Part shown: positions 16,831 to 25,991 of the stretch, one piece after another | Numbering within the stretch: position 1 is the first letter of the stretch | Layout of the letters: every line of letters begins with the position of its first letter | Assembly: GCA_900551155.1 (NCBI GenBank) | Contig: URVA01000001.1 | Location: 1 to 64,000 of the forward strand | From: an uncultured Eggerthella sp. | Lineage (GTDB): Bacteria; Actinomycetota; Coriobacteriia; Coriobacteriales; Eggerthellaceae | Direction of reading: 5' to 3' | DNA: 64,000 bases | The notes under the pieces: generated by a model | Told to the model about the DNA's origin: nothing | Database searches by the model: none | Seen by the model: the letters and a program-made list of their open reading frames with translations, nothing else | Made by a program: the position numbers and the translations under genes

Positions 16831-16845
16831 ATAAAGGAGGTAATC

Positions 16846-17064
16846 GTGGAACTTACACTCGCTATCGCTGCGCTTAAGGTCGTTGGCTATGGCCTCGCAG
16901 CAATCGGCCCTGGCATTGGTATCGGTATCGCTACCTATGGTCTCTGCGTATCCGCTGCACGCCAGCCAGAAATGAAGGGTCAGCTCATGGGCTACTTCTT
17001 CATCGGTGCTGCAATGTCTGAGGCATTGGCACTGCTCGGCTTGGTTCTTTTCTTCATCGGCTAG
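16846..17064 (+). CDS. atpE: ATP synthase Fo subunit c
   Basis: The 72-residue two-helix proteolipid of the rotor ring. The first helix is Gly-rich ('AAIGPGIGIGIATYG'), the polar loop is 'ARQPEM', and the ion-carrying carboxylate is E59 in 'AAMSEALALLGLVL'. The residues around E59 lack the Gln/Ser pattern of sodium-binding rings, so proton coupling is more likely. The GTG start has a near-perfect AAAGGAGG 5 nt upstream, the strongest ribosome site in the operon, fitting the need for many c copies. Confidence 0.96.
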   Translation: MELTLAIAALKVVGYGLAAIGPGIGIGIATYGLCVSAARQPEMKGQLMGYFFIGAAMSEALALLGLVLFFIG

Positions 17065-17118
17065 CAAATCCAACGATAGTTGACGAAATTCCGATTAGAA
17101 GAGAAGGAGGCAAGCGAA

Positions 17119-17730
17119 TTGAACGCAACTGTAAGCAAATATGTACGTAACTGCACAAGCGGTGTTCTCGCTTTTGCTGCTGCGTCCGCAGTTTGCCCAA
17201 TGTCCGCATTCGCCGCAGAAAGTGGAGCTGGAATTGAAGCAATTCTTCCTCAGATGGAAGAGTTCATTCCAATGCTCGTCGCCTTCATTATCTTATGGGT
17301 TGTTCTTGCTAAGTTCGGTTGGCCTTTGTTTGAGGGCATGCTCGAAAAGCGCGAGAACACGATCAGAACTAACCTGGAAAAAGCTGAAGAAGCACGCCAG
17401 GAAAGTGAACGTCTGTTGGCTGAGTATCAAGAGCAGCTCGAAGGCGCTAAGTCTTTGGCTCAGAACATGCTCAACAATGCACAGAAGTCTGGTGAGGCTC
17501 TTGAAAAAGAAATCGCCGACCGTGCTCGTGCAGAAGCAGATGCAATGATCGAGAAGGCAAAGGTTGCTATTGAAGCTGAAAAGCGTGCAGCTGTAAAGGA
17601 ACTTCAGGATTCCATGGCTGATACGTCTATCGCTGTAGCATCCCGCTTAATCGGTGAAGATTTCAGCGACGAAGAGCATCGCAAGCTCATCGAACGCTAT
17701 GTAAAAGAGGCAGGTAGCTTAAATGCCTAA
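17119..17730 (+). CDS. atpF: ATP synthase Fo subunit b with secretory-type leader
   Basis: Peripheral stalk subunit. The TTG at 17119 is chosen because GAGAAGGAGG ends 8 nt upstream; the in-frame TTG at 17080 has no ribosome site. The resulting 203-residue protein begins with a signal-peptide-like stretch (basic start, hydrophobic 'GVLAFAAASAV', then 'SAFAAES' resembling a cleavage site), followed by the true TM helix ('FIPMLVAFIILWVVLAKFGWP') and a long charged coiled coil. The gene ends overlapping atpH by 8 nt. Such leaders are not present in E. coli AtpF. Confidence 0.92.
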   Translation: MNATVSKYVRNCTSGVLAFAAASAVCPMSAFAAESGAGIEAILPQMEEFIPMLVAFIILWVVLAKFGWPLFEGMLEKRENTIRTNLEKAEEARQESERLLAEYQEQLEGAKSLAQNMLNNAQKSGEALEKEIADRARAEADAMIEKAKVAIEAEKRAAVKELQDSMADTSIAVASRLIGEDFSDEEHRKLIERYVKEAGSLNA

Positions 17731-18304
17731 TCGTCATGTCATCAATGAAACGATTGCAGCTTATGCTAATGCTGCTATCGATGGCGCTAATGCCGCTGGC
17801 GGTAAGGAAGCGGTCGTTGAGATCCGCAACCAGATGCTGGAGATCCTTGGTTTCATGGCTTCAAACATTGACCTGCGCCTTGCATGCGATGATGAGGGTT
17901 ATACCCCTGAAGAGCGTGAAGGCATTGTAAAGGCAGTGTTTGGTTCAGGTTCATACAACGATATTTTGATTTCGTTGCTTTGCGTTATGGCATCTCGTGG
18001 TGACATGGGTAAGCTTCGTGGCGTTTATCACAAGTATGAAGAACTCATTGAATCCAAGTTGAACTTCAACGTTGTTGACGTAACGACGGTTGTAGAGCTT
18101 GATGACAACTTGCGAACTGTAATTACTGAAAAGGCCGAATCCGACTTGGGTAGGGAATGCGTGCTGGTTGAGCACATTGACCCCTCCATTCAGGGCGGCA
18201 TCATTATGAGCACGGGTGGTCGCTATGTGGACGCAAGCGTTCGCACTAGGTTTGATCGCGCCCGCATCGCTCTCAAAGAAAAGACAGATGGAGGTGAATG
18301 CTAG
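17723..18304 (+). CDS. atpH: ATP synthase F1 subunit delta
   Basis: Links F1 to the b stalk. At 193 residues it has the normal length, with an N-terminal helical bundle ('[17 protein letters not shown]') and the C-terminal OSCP/delta signature '[30 protein letters not shown]'. It overlaps atpF by 8 nt at its start and atpA by one base at its end (TAGTG), so translation is coupled on both sides. Confidence 0.94.
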   Translation: MPNRHVINETIAAYANAAIDGANAAGGKEAVVEIRNQMLEILGFMASNIDLRLACDDEGYTPEEREGIVKAVFGSGSYNDILISLLCVMASRGDMGKLRGVYHKYEELIESKLNFNVVDVTTVVELDDNLRTVITEKAESDLGRECVLVEHIDPSIQGGIIMSTGGRYVDASVRTRFDRARIALKEKTDGGEC

Positions 18305-19863
18305 TGACTGAAATCACCGCACAGTCTATCGACGAAGCACTGCGCAAGCAGCTTGATGCCCTTAATACCAGCGTTGAATCTCGCGAAGTCGGTTCTGTTG
18401 TACAAATTGGCGACGGTATTGCTCGTATCGACGGCCTTAAGGGTGCTATGCAGGGCGAACTCTTGGAGTTCACCGGCGAAGGTGGCAAGATCGTTTATGG
18501 TCTGGCTCAAAACCTTGAGGAAGACGAGGTTGGTGCCGTACTCCTGGGTGACATCACTGCAATCAAAGAAAATGACCAGTGCCGCACCACTGGCCGTATC
18601 CTTGAAGTTCCTTCCGGTAAGGGTATGATCGGTCGTGTTGTTAACGCACTCGGCGAACCTATTGACGGCAAGGGCCCAATCGAGGCTGAAGGTTATCGTC
18701 CAATCGAATTCAAGGCTCCTGGCGTTCATGAGCGTCAGCCTGTTCATGAGCCAATGCAGACGGGTATTATCCCAATCGACGCAATGGTTCCAATTGGACG
18801 TGGTCAGCGTGAACTTATCATTGGCGACCGCCAGACTGGTAAGACCTCTATTGCAATCGACACCATTCTGAACCAGAAGGGTCAGAACATGATCTGCGTG
18901 TACGTTGCAATTGGTCAGAAGGCTTCTACCGTATCTACCGTTGTAGAATCCCTCGAACGTCGCGGCGCTATGGACTACACCATTGTTGTTGCAGCTACCG
19001 CATCTGATCCTGCTCCTATGCAGTATCTTGCTCCTATGGCTGGTGCAGCTATCGGTGAATACTTCATGTACACCGGCGAAGACGGAAAGCCTGCTGGCGC
19101 AGACAATCCTGGTCGCCACGTACTCTGCATCTATGACGACTTGTCCAAGCAGGCAGTTGCTTATCGACAGATGTCATTGACCCTTCGTCGCCCACCCGGA
19201 CGCGAAGCATATCCTGGCGATATTTTCTATCTGCATTCACGCCTTCTGGAACGTGCAGTTAAGCTTTCCGATGAAAACGGTGCAGGTTCTCTGACCGCAC
19301 TTCCTATCATCGAAACTCAGGCTGGCGACGTAGGTGCTTACATTCCTACGAACGTAATTTCTATTACTGACGGCCAGATTTACCTGAAGACCAATCTGTT
19401 CTTCCAGGGTCAGCGTCCTGCAGTTGACGTAGGTTTGTCCGTATCCCGCGTAGGTGGCGACGCTCAGGTTAAGTCCATGAAGTCGGTAGCAGGTACTCTG
19501 CGTCTTGACTTGGCAGCTTATCGTGAGTTGGAAGCATTTACTCAGTTCGGTTCCGACCTTGATAAGGCAACTCAGCAGCAGCTCACTCGTGGTGCAGCTA
19601 TGACTGAACTGCTGAAGCAGCCACGCTACACTCCATTGCCAGTAGAAGAGCAGGCAATTGCTATCTATGCTGGTAATCAGGGTTACTTGGATGATATCCC
19701 GGTTGAGAGCATCGTACGTTTCCGTGGCGAATTGCTTGACTACTTGCGTATCAACCATGGTGGTACGATTGCTAAGTTGAGGGAAGGCAAGAAGTTTACC
19801 GACGAGATCGAAAACGAGCTGAATGCACAGATTGAAGCATTCAAGGCTCAGTTCATCGCGTAA
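18304..19863 (+). CDS. atpA: ATP synthase F1 subunit alpha
   Basis: Non-catalytic nucleotide-binding subunit. Walker A is 'GDRQTGKTS', Walker B region '[12 protein letters not shown]', and the alpha signature '[27 protein letters not shown]' is intact, including the arginine-finger context. The GTG at 18304 gives 519 residues: GGAGG lies 9 nt upstream, whereas an ATG at 18298 sits directly against the Shine-Dalgarno. The first base of the GTG is the last base of the atpH stop. Confidence 0.97.
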   Translation: MTEITAQSIDEALRKQLDALNTSVESREVGSVVQIGDGIARIDGLKGAMQGELLEFTGEGGKIVYGLAQNLEEDEVGAVLLGDITAIKENDQCRTTGRILEVPSGKGMIGRVVNALGEPIDGKGPIEAEGYRPIEFKAPGVHERQPVHEPMQTGIIPIDAMVPIGRGQRELIIGDRQTGKTSIAIDTILNQKGQNMICVYVAIGQKASTVSTVVESLERRGAMDYTIVVAATASDPAPMQYLAPMAGAAIGEYFMYTGEDGKPAGADNPGRHVLCIYDDLSKQAVAYRQMSLTLRRPPGREAYPGDIFYLHSRLLERAVKLSDENGAGSLTALPIIETQAGDVGAYIPTNVISITDGQIYLKTNLFFQGQRPAVDVGLSVSRVGGDAQVKSMKSVAGTLRLDLAAYRELEAFTQFGSDLDKATQQQLTRGAAMTELLKQPRYTPLPVEEQAIAIYAGNQGYLDDIPVESIVRFRGELLDYLRINHGGTIAKLREGKKFTDEIENELNAQIEAFKAQFIA

Positions 19864-19875
19864 GGTGGTCTGATT

Positions 19876-20793
19876 ATGCCTAACCTTCACGATATCGAAA
19901 GACGAATTAAATCCGTCGAATCGACGAAGCAAGTTACGCATACCATGCAGATGGTAGCTGCTGCAAAGATTCGCCACGCTACTGAGCGTTGCGATGCAGC
20001 AACTCCATTTGCTAATGCAATGCGCGAGTTGCTCGGCAACATTGGTCGTATGGGCAGCTGTAATGCTGAACTGACCAAAGAACACGACGAAGTGAAAACT
20101 ACGCTTATCGTAGCTATTGTTTCTGACCGTGGTCTTGCTGGTGGCTTTAACTCAAACATTTTGCGTCGTGCTGAAAAGATCATGAAGGATCGTAAGGCAG
20201 AAGGTAAAAACGTTGTCATAATTGCTTGCGGCAAGAAAGCTATTGCGTACTTCAAGTATCGCGAACATGAACCGGTGCTTGCATTCCGCGATCTTTCCGC
20301 CGATCCGCGTGTTGAAGAAGCTGAAACCATGACCGACTATTGCGTTGAAAACTACCTCAACGGCAATATCGACGAGGTTGTCACGATTTACAACCACGCG
20401 AAGAACGCAGCTGAGCAGGTTCCTACGATTCATCGTATTTTGCCTGTTGACTTGAAGTCGTTTGTCCCTGAGGGTGAGCGCTTTAAGTTTGGTGGCATCA
20501 TGGAACCTGACGCAGATTTGGAAGACTTGCCTGGTTCTATTGAATATGAACCTGGTGAAGAAGAAGTTCTGAACCAGTTGCTTCCTGAGTACTTGAGTGG
20601 ATATTTCTACTATGTACTTATCGAATCGGCTGCCGCAGAGCAGGCTGCTCGTCGTAACGCAATGAAAAACGCGACGGATAATGCCGATGAAATGATTGAA
20701 ACACTCAATCGAGTTTATAACCGTGTACGTCAAGGTGCCATTACAACCGAAATCAACGAAATCGTTGGTGGCGCCGCAGCTTTGGAGGACTAA
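19876..20793 (+). CDS. atpG: ATP synthase F1 subunit gamma
   Basis: Central rotor shaft. The N-terminal 'DIERRIKSVESTKQVTHTMQMVAAAKIR' and C-terminal 'AAEQAARRNAMKNATDNADEMI' helices are the conserved coiled coil. The middle domain has 'SDRGLAGGFNSNI'. At 305 residues it is slightly longer than the usual 285-290 because of an acidic insert near residue 210-235 ('EPDADLEDLPGSIEYEPGEEE'). The stop codon directly abuts the atpD ATG. Confidence 0.96.
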   Translation: MPNLHDIERRIKSVESTKQVTHTMQMVAAAKIRHATERCDAATPFANAMRELLGNIGRMGSCNAELTKEHDEVKTTLIVAIVSDRGLAGGFNSNILRRAEKIMKDRKAEGKNVVIIACGKKAIAYFKYREHEPVLAFRDLSADPRVEEAETMTDYCVENYLNGNIDEVVTIYNHAKNAAEQVPTIHRILPVDLKSFVPEGERFKFGGIMEPDADLEDLPGSIEYEPGEEEVLNQLLPEYLSGYFYYVLIESAAAEQAARRNAMKNATDNADEMIETLNRVYNRVRQGAITTEINEIVGGAAALED

Positions 20794-22245
<1,452 letters not shown>

Positions 22246-22248
22246 ATT

Positions 22249-22677
22249 ATGTCCACTATCAAATGTGATGTCGTAGCCAAGAATAAGGTTCTGTTTTCCG
22301 GTGAGCTTCATTCTGTAATGGTTCCCGGAAGCGAAGGCGAGCTTGGTATCATGGCTAACCATGAGCCCTTTGTTACCGCTCTTCATGATGGCGTTATTTG
22401 GGCACGCACTAAGCCCGAAGGCGGCACCACGTTGAGTGCGGCTATTATGGGCGGCTATGTCCAGTGCTTGGGAGAACGCGTAATTGTACTTTGTGATAAA
22501 ACGCGTGAGATCAAGCGTATCAACGAGGATAAGGTTCGCAAGGATATTACATCGCTTGAAGAGCGTATCGCTAACCTTCGCGAGGATCAGATTATCTCTC
22601 GTTCCGTTCTTACTCGAAAGCTTCGCTGGTGCAAAGTGCAACTTGCTGCCAAGGAAAAGGAAAGCCAGTACGTCTAG
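22249..22677 (+). CDS. atpC: ATP synthase F1 subunit epsilon
   Basis: Regulatory rotor subunit. The N-terminal beta-sandwich is clear ('CDVVAKNKVLFSGE', 'VMVPGSEGELGIMANHEP', 'MGGYVQCLGERVIVLCD') and a C-terminal two-helix region follows ('LEERIANLREDQ', 'LRWCKVQLAAKEKE'). Length is 142 aa. It starts 3 nt after atpD and closes the operon before the terminator at 22735. A second, roughly half-identical copy lies at 23120. Confidence 0.95.
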   Translation: MSTIKCDVVAKNKVLFSGELHSVMVPGSEGELGIMANHEPFVTALHDGVIWARTKPEGGTTLSAAIMGGYVQCLGERVIVLCDKTREIKRINEDKVRKDITSLEERIANLREDQIISRSVLTRKLRWCKVQLAAKEKESQYV

Positions 22678-22734
22678 GTTTCTTCCACGATTCCTCCGGA
22701 CGAAATTAGGTTTTCGACGGTACCAGCATTCAAA

Positions 22735-22770
22735 CAACCCCTTCCTTTTTGGAGGGGGTTGTTTTGTTTT
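22735..22770 (+). terminator. Rho-independent terminator of the ATP synthase operon
   Basis: 11-bp stem CAACCCCTTCC / GGAGGGGGTTG (one G-T pair) with a TTTTT loop, followed by TTTTGTTTTC. It separates the operon from the second atpC. Confidence 0.93.
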
Positions 22771-23119
22771 CTTAGAAGGCGCTTATGCTAAGCTCGTGGC
22801 AAGTCATTGAACGAAATCAGACGATTTGTTTGATTAATTACTCAAGATGTGACTATTTGACGCATTTATACGTTTTACAAAAAATAACTAGCATAGGTAT
22901 CTGTTTCTTTGATAGCATTCCTCAACGTTAAAGCAAAAGATGCAGAGAAATTTGGGGTATGCTTTTTGGTGTCGAATACCTATAAGGGAAGGTGCTTGGT
23001 GCTACATATTCTGAGTGCTTGCTTGTCTATGAGTAGGTATTCAGAAGTAGTTTCGTGGCGCCGAAAGCAGGAGGAGGCATTTCTCGAGCCTACTTTGGTA
23101 GGGTTCGGAGGAGAATGTT
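22771..23119. other. 349-nt spacer before the second atpC
   Basis: A/T-rich in its first half, with no credible gene. A TTGACG at 22857 could be a -35 element, but no good -10 follows at the right distance. The length and the terminator before it imply that the second atpC has its own promoter here. Confidence 0.45.
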
Positions 23120-23584
23120 ATGTCGATACTACATTGTGATGTGGTTGCAAAAGACAGAATGCTGTTTTCGGGGGAGCTGTATTCTATTACCGTGCCAGGT
23201 GAGCAGGGGTATATGGGTGTGCTCGAAAATCATGCTCCCGCACTTATCGCTCTTAAAGATGGTGTTATTTGGGGTAGAGAAACATCGGAATCTGGTCCCG
23301 TGATTGCGGCGGCAAATATGGGCGGCTACCTGCAGGTAATGGGAAGCTGCGTTATTGTTCTGTGCGATAAAACGCGTCAAATTCAAGACATTAATCTTGA
23401 TCTGCTAGAGAGTGCGATTCCTGAATTGGAAGCGCGTTTGGAATCACTCAGTCACGAACAGTTCATTGCAAATTCTGTGCTTCGTCGCAAACTCCGCTGG
23501 TTAAAAGTTCAGTACAACGCAAAGCAAAAAGCACTACAGGGTAAGCTTCCTTTTGAATATAAAGAACATGACGAAGAAAAATAG
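23120..23584 (+). CDS. Second ATP synthase epsilon-type subunit (atpC paralogue)
   Basis: A 154-residue protein aligned end to end with atpC at 22249, with about half of the positions identical by eye: 'CDVVAK', 'LFSGEL', 'VPG', 'DGVIW', 'MGGY.Q', 'VIVLCDKTR' and 'SVL.RKLRW.KVQ' are shared. It has a slightly longer charged C-terminus ('FEYKEHDEEK'). GGAGGAG lies 6 nt before the ATG. It lies outside the operon, beyond the terminator, with a 440-nt gap. The reading frame is intact, so it is not a decaying copy. It may be an alternative inhibitory epsilon; this is inference. Confidence 0.88.
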   Translation: MSILHCDVVAKDRMLFSGELYSITVPGEQGYMGVLENHAPALIALKDGVIWGRETSESGPVIAAANMGGYLQVMGSCVIVLCDKTRQIQDINLDLLESAIPELEARLESLSHEQFIANSVLRRKLRWLKVQYNAKQKALQGKLPFEYKEHDEEK

Positions 23585-23612
23585 CTAGCCGAACGGCAAT
23601 TCAGCTAGCTAT
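23581..23612 (+). terminator. Hairpin after the second atpC
   Basis: 9-bp stem ATAGCTAGC / GCTAGCTAT overlapping the atpC-paralogue stop codon, with a 14-nt loop. The T-run is weak (ATAAGAGTTTTC). It may serve both this gene and the converging gene at 23663. Confidence 0.45.
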
Positions 23613-23662
23613 GGATAAGAGTTTTCTTGCACCAGTTTCTTTGAGCTGGTTTGTTGCCTGCA

Positions 23663-25612
23663 TTACAAGGTACAGGCGACCTTAAACGCTTCAGCGGTAG
23701 CATTAAGAGCGCGACGAGCTTCACAAGCATCTCCTACAACGTATGTTTCGATACCTTGCGCTTTAAGTTCTTCGGATAGAGGATCGTGTTTGGTGTAACC
23801 AAGCGCTAGAACGACCGAATCGAAGCCTCGCATTGCTTGGGGCATGATAGCGTTTTCTTCATCTGCAGGTAAATATTCAATACCATCGGCAAAGAACTTT
23901 GTAACTTTTGCATTGGTAATTTGTTCAACCTGATATTCAGCAAAATCCTTTAGGATTTCTTTGCGATGTTCAGCAATCATATCGGCACCAAGGGTATCTC
24001 GATATTCAACGACACTTACCTTATGACCAAGCTCAGCTAAGAAGTCTGCCGTTTCGCAGCCAACCATGCCACCACCAACAACCAAAACATGCAATCCAAC
24101 AGACGTTTTACCTGCAAGAATATCGCTCGCTAAAAGAAGGTTAGGGTTGTTAATTCCTTCGATAGGTAAAATTAGTGGTTGAGCGCCTGTAGCTACTATA
24201 ACGGCATCTGCCTGGTTCGATTTCTTCATAAGATTGATGTCTTCGGCAGCTATTTCAGTGTTGAGATGAATTTCTACGCCTGCTTTTTCGCAGCGAACAA
24301 TATAAGAGCGAATCATATTAACAATATCGCCCTTACCTGGAGGGTAAGAAGCAAGTAGCATATTTCCGCCAAGAGTGCTGCTAGCTTCGTAAAGATCTAC
24401 CTGGTGTCCTCGTTCTGCAGCGGTGTATGCAGCAACAAGACCAGCGGGACCACCACCAATAACAACGACGTGGCGGGGGTTTGCGGTTGGGGTAACAGGC
24501 TGCGACTCAAAACCAAGGCAAGGATTTACCAGGCAGCGAAGTGGCTTTCCTTGATACATGTTTGCAACGCAACCCTGTAGGCAGGCGATACAAGGAACAA
24601 TATCTTCGCTGTGTTGTTCAAGAATTTTATTAGGAAGCGCAGGGTCGGCTAATGACTGACGACCAAAAGCAACTAGGTCTGCTCGCCCTTCTGCTACTAA
24701 TAATTCCGCATAGTAGGGGTCGGTAAAGCGACCGACCGTAATGATGGGGATAGAGATAGCTTTTTTAACTTCGGTTACCAAATCGGCATTAAAGCCACCA
24801 TGTACTGCAGTGGGAGCCCACATGAATTCGTCTTTTAAGTGAACTGCACGCGACAGATGAATACCCTGCACGCCGTATTCTTGCAAGGCGCGAGCAATGG
24901 CAGCAGTATCGTGAACATCTAAACCGCCAGGCATTTCGTCGGAGGCGTTTAAGCGGGCAAGTATGGCAAGTTTGCCCTCGGTGGCTTTTTGAATTTCTTC
25001 GATGATCAACTTTGGAAAGCGAAGACGGTTTTCGAATGATCCGCCAAATTCATCCACGCGTTTATTCGTGCGGGGAGAGAGGAAACTGCTGACTAAATAA
25101 CCATGGGCCATGTGGATTTCAACCGCATCAACGCCTGCTTGCATGGCGCGACGAGCTGCTTGTCCGTATCCTTTTGCTAATTCGTATATCTGCGCAGTAG
25201 GAACTTCTTGCGGAATGTCGCGACCGCATGCGGCGGGAATAGGGGATGCCGCCAAAAGAGGAGCGCCTGCGCACTTTGCATTGCCTTCAGGACCAGCGTT
25301 TTGTAACTGAACTGATACTTTTGCGCCGTATTTGTGACACGCTTGCGCGATGCGCGAAAGGCTAGGAATAGAAGAATCGTTAAACAAACAAGGCTTTCGC
25401 GGACCGCCTTTAGCTCCTTCGTGGACAACCGTTGCTTCTATAGTGATAAGGCCAAAGCCGCCTTGTGCGCGTGCATGATAATACGCAAGTGACTGATCGG
25501 ACCAGGTGTCATCAGTATTGGCGAAGTTGTTTCCCATAGGCGGAACGACAAAACGATTTTTAACCTCCATGGGGCCAATATTGAGAGGGGTAAATAAATG
25601 CTTGCATTCCAT
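23663..25612 (-). CDS. NADH:flavin oxidoreductase, FadH / 2,4-dienoyl-CoA reductase family
   Basis: A 649-residue iron-sulfur flavoprotein. Residues about 1-340 form an old-yellow-enzyme TIM barrel ('NRFVVPPMGN', 'QLQNAG', 'GVDAVEIHMAHGYL', 'VDEFGGSFENRLRF', 'VAFGRQSLADP'). Next comes the 4Fe-4S cluster ('CIACLQGCVANMY', then 'CLVNPC'), then a C-terminal FAD/NAD domain ('VVVIGGGPAGLVAAY', 'VLVVGGGMVGCETADFL'). This is the layout of FadH, trimethylamine dehydrogenase and bile-acid BaiCD/BaiH enzymes. The substrate is probably an enoate or enone and cannot be decided. It is single, leftward, and divergent from dnaE. Confidence 0.92.
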   Translation of the reverse strand: MECKHLFTPLNIGPMEVKNRFVVPPMGNNFANTDDTWSDQSLAYYHARAQGGFGLITIEATVVHEGAKGGPRKPCLFNDSSIPSLSRIAQACHKYGAKVSVQLQNAGPEGNAKCAGAPLLAASPIPAACGRDIPQEVPTAQIYELAKGYGQAARRAMQAGVDAVEIHMAHGYLVSSFLSPRTNKRVDEFGGSFENRLRFPKLIIEEIQKATEGKLAILARLNASDEMPGGLDVHDTAAIARALQEYGVQGIHLSRAVHLKDEFMWAPTAVHGGFNADLVTEVKKAISIPIITVGRFTDPYYAELLVAEGRADLVAFGRQSLADPALPNKILEQHSEDIVPCIACLQGCVANMYQGKPLRCLVNPCLGFESQPVTPTANPRHVVVIGGGPAGLVAAYTAAERGHQVDLYEASSTLGGNMLLASYPPGKGDIVNMIRSYIVRCEKAGVEIHLNTEIAAEDINLMKKSNQADAVIVATGAQPLILPIEGINNPNLLLASDILAGKTSVGLHVLVVGGGMVGCETADFLAELGHKVSVVEYRDTLGADMIAEHRKEILKDFAEYQVEQITNAKVTKFFADGIEYLPADEENAIMPQAMRGFDSVVLALGYTKHDPLSEELKAQGIETYVVGDACEARRALNATAEAFKVACTL

Positions 25613-25991
25613 GGAAACTCCTAATGATCGGTGAAGTGGTTTTATCCAATAACGATAAGGTGGCTACTAAGAATAATTATCTTAAGTATTTGGATTCAGA
25701 CAATGTTGAAAACCAATATTTAAGACCTTTAGACAAGGTTTCAAGTTGGAAAAAGCCGTAAACAAATATAGTTGAAAGAAGTTTCAATAGAGAAAACTTG
25801 TAAACAAAATCTGTTAACAAAACTTCTCATTTAATCCATTATCTGTTCGATAGTGTAATTAGGTAATGCTGTTAAGATGAAAACCCTAAGACTGGTCGAC
25901 CTATGTATCGAGACATAGTGGTAAAACGACAGAGAGTTGTAAGTAGGCAATTACTAAGAAGACGGAGAGCATATTAAGGGCGTGAGCATAT
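25613..25991. other. 379-nt divergent spacer between the FadH-like gene and dnaE
   Basis: A/T-rich, no gene seen. It must hold the promoters of both flanking genes. It contains three direct copies of a GT(A/T)AACAAA motif (see the separate entry). Confidence 0.5.
25758..25822. promoter_or_regulatory. Three direct repeats of GT(A/T)AACAAA, candidate operator
   Basis: GTAAACAAA at 25758-25766, GTAAACAAAA at 25800-25809 and GTTAACAAAA at 25813-25822. The copies are spaced 42 and 13 bp apart, in the spacer between divergent genes. This could be a binding array for a regulator of the flavoenzyme, although A/T-rich DNA can give such matches by chance. Confidence 0.35.

Noticed and set aside
18301..19119. 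Minus-strand open frame of 272 codons across atpA
   Set aside because: Antisense shadow of a well-conserved gene; no family features.
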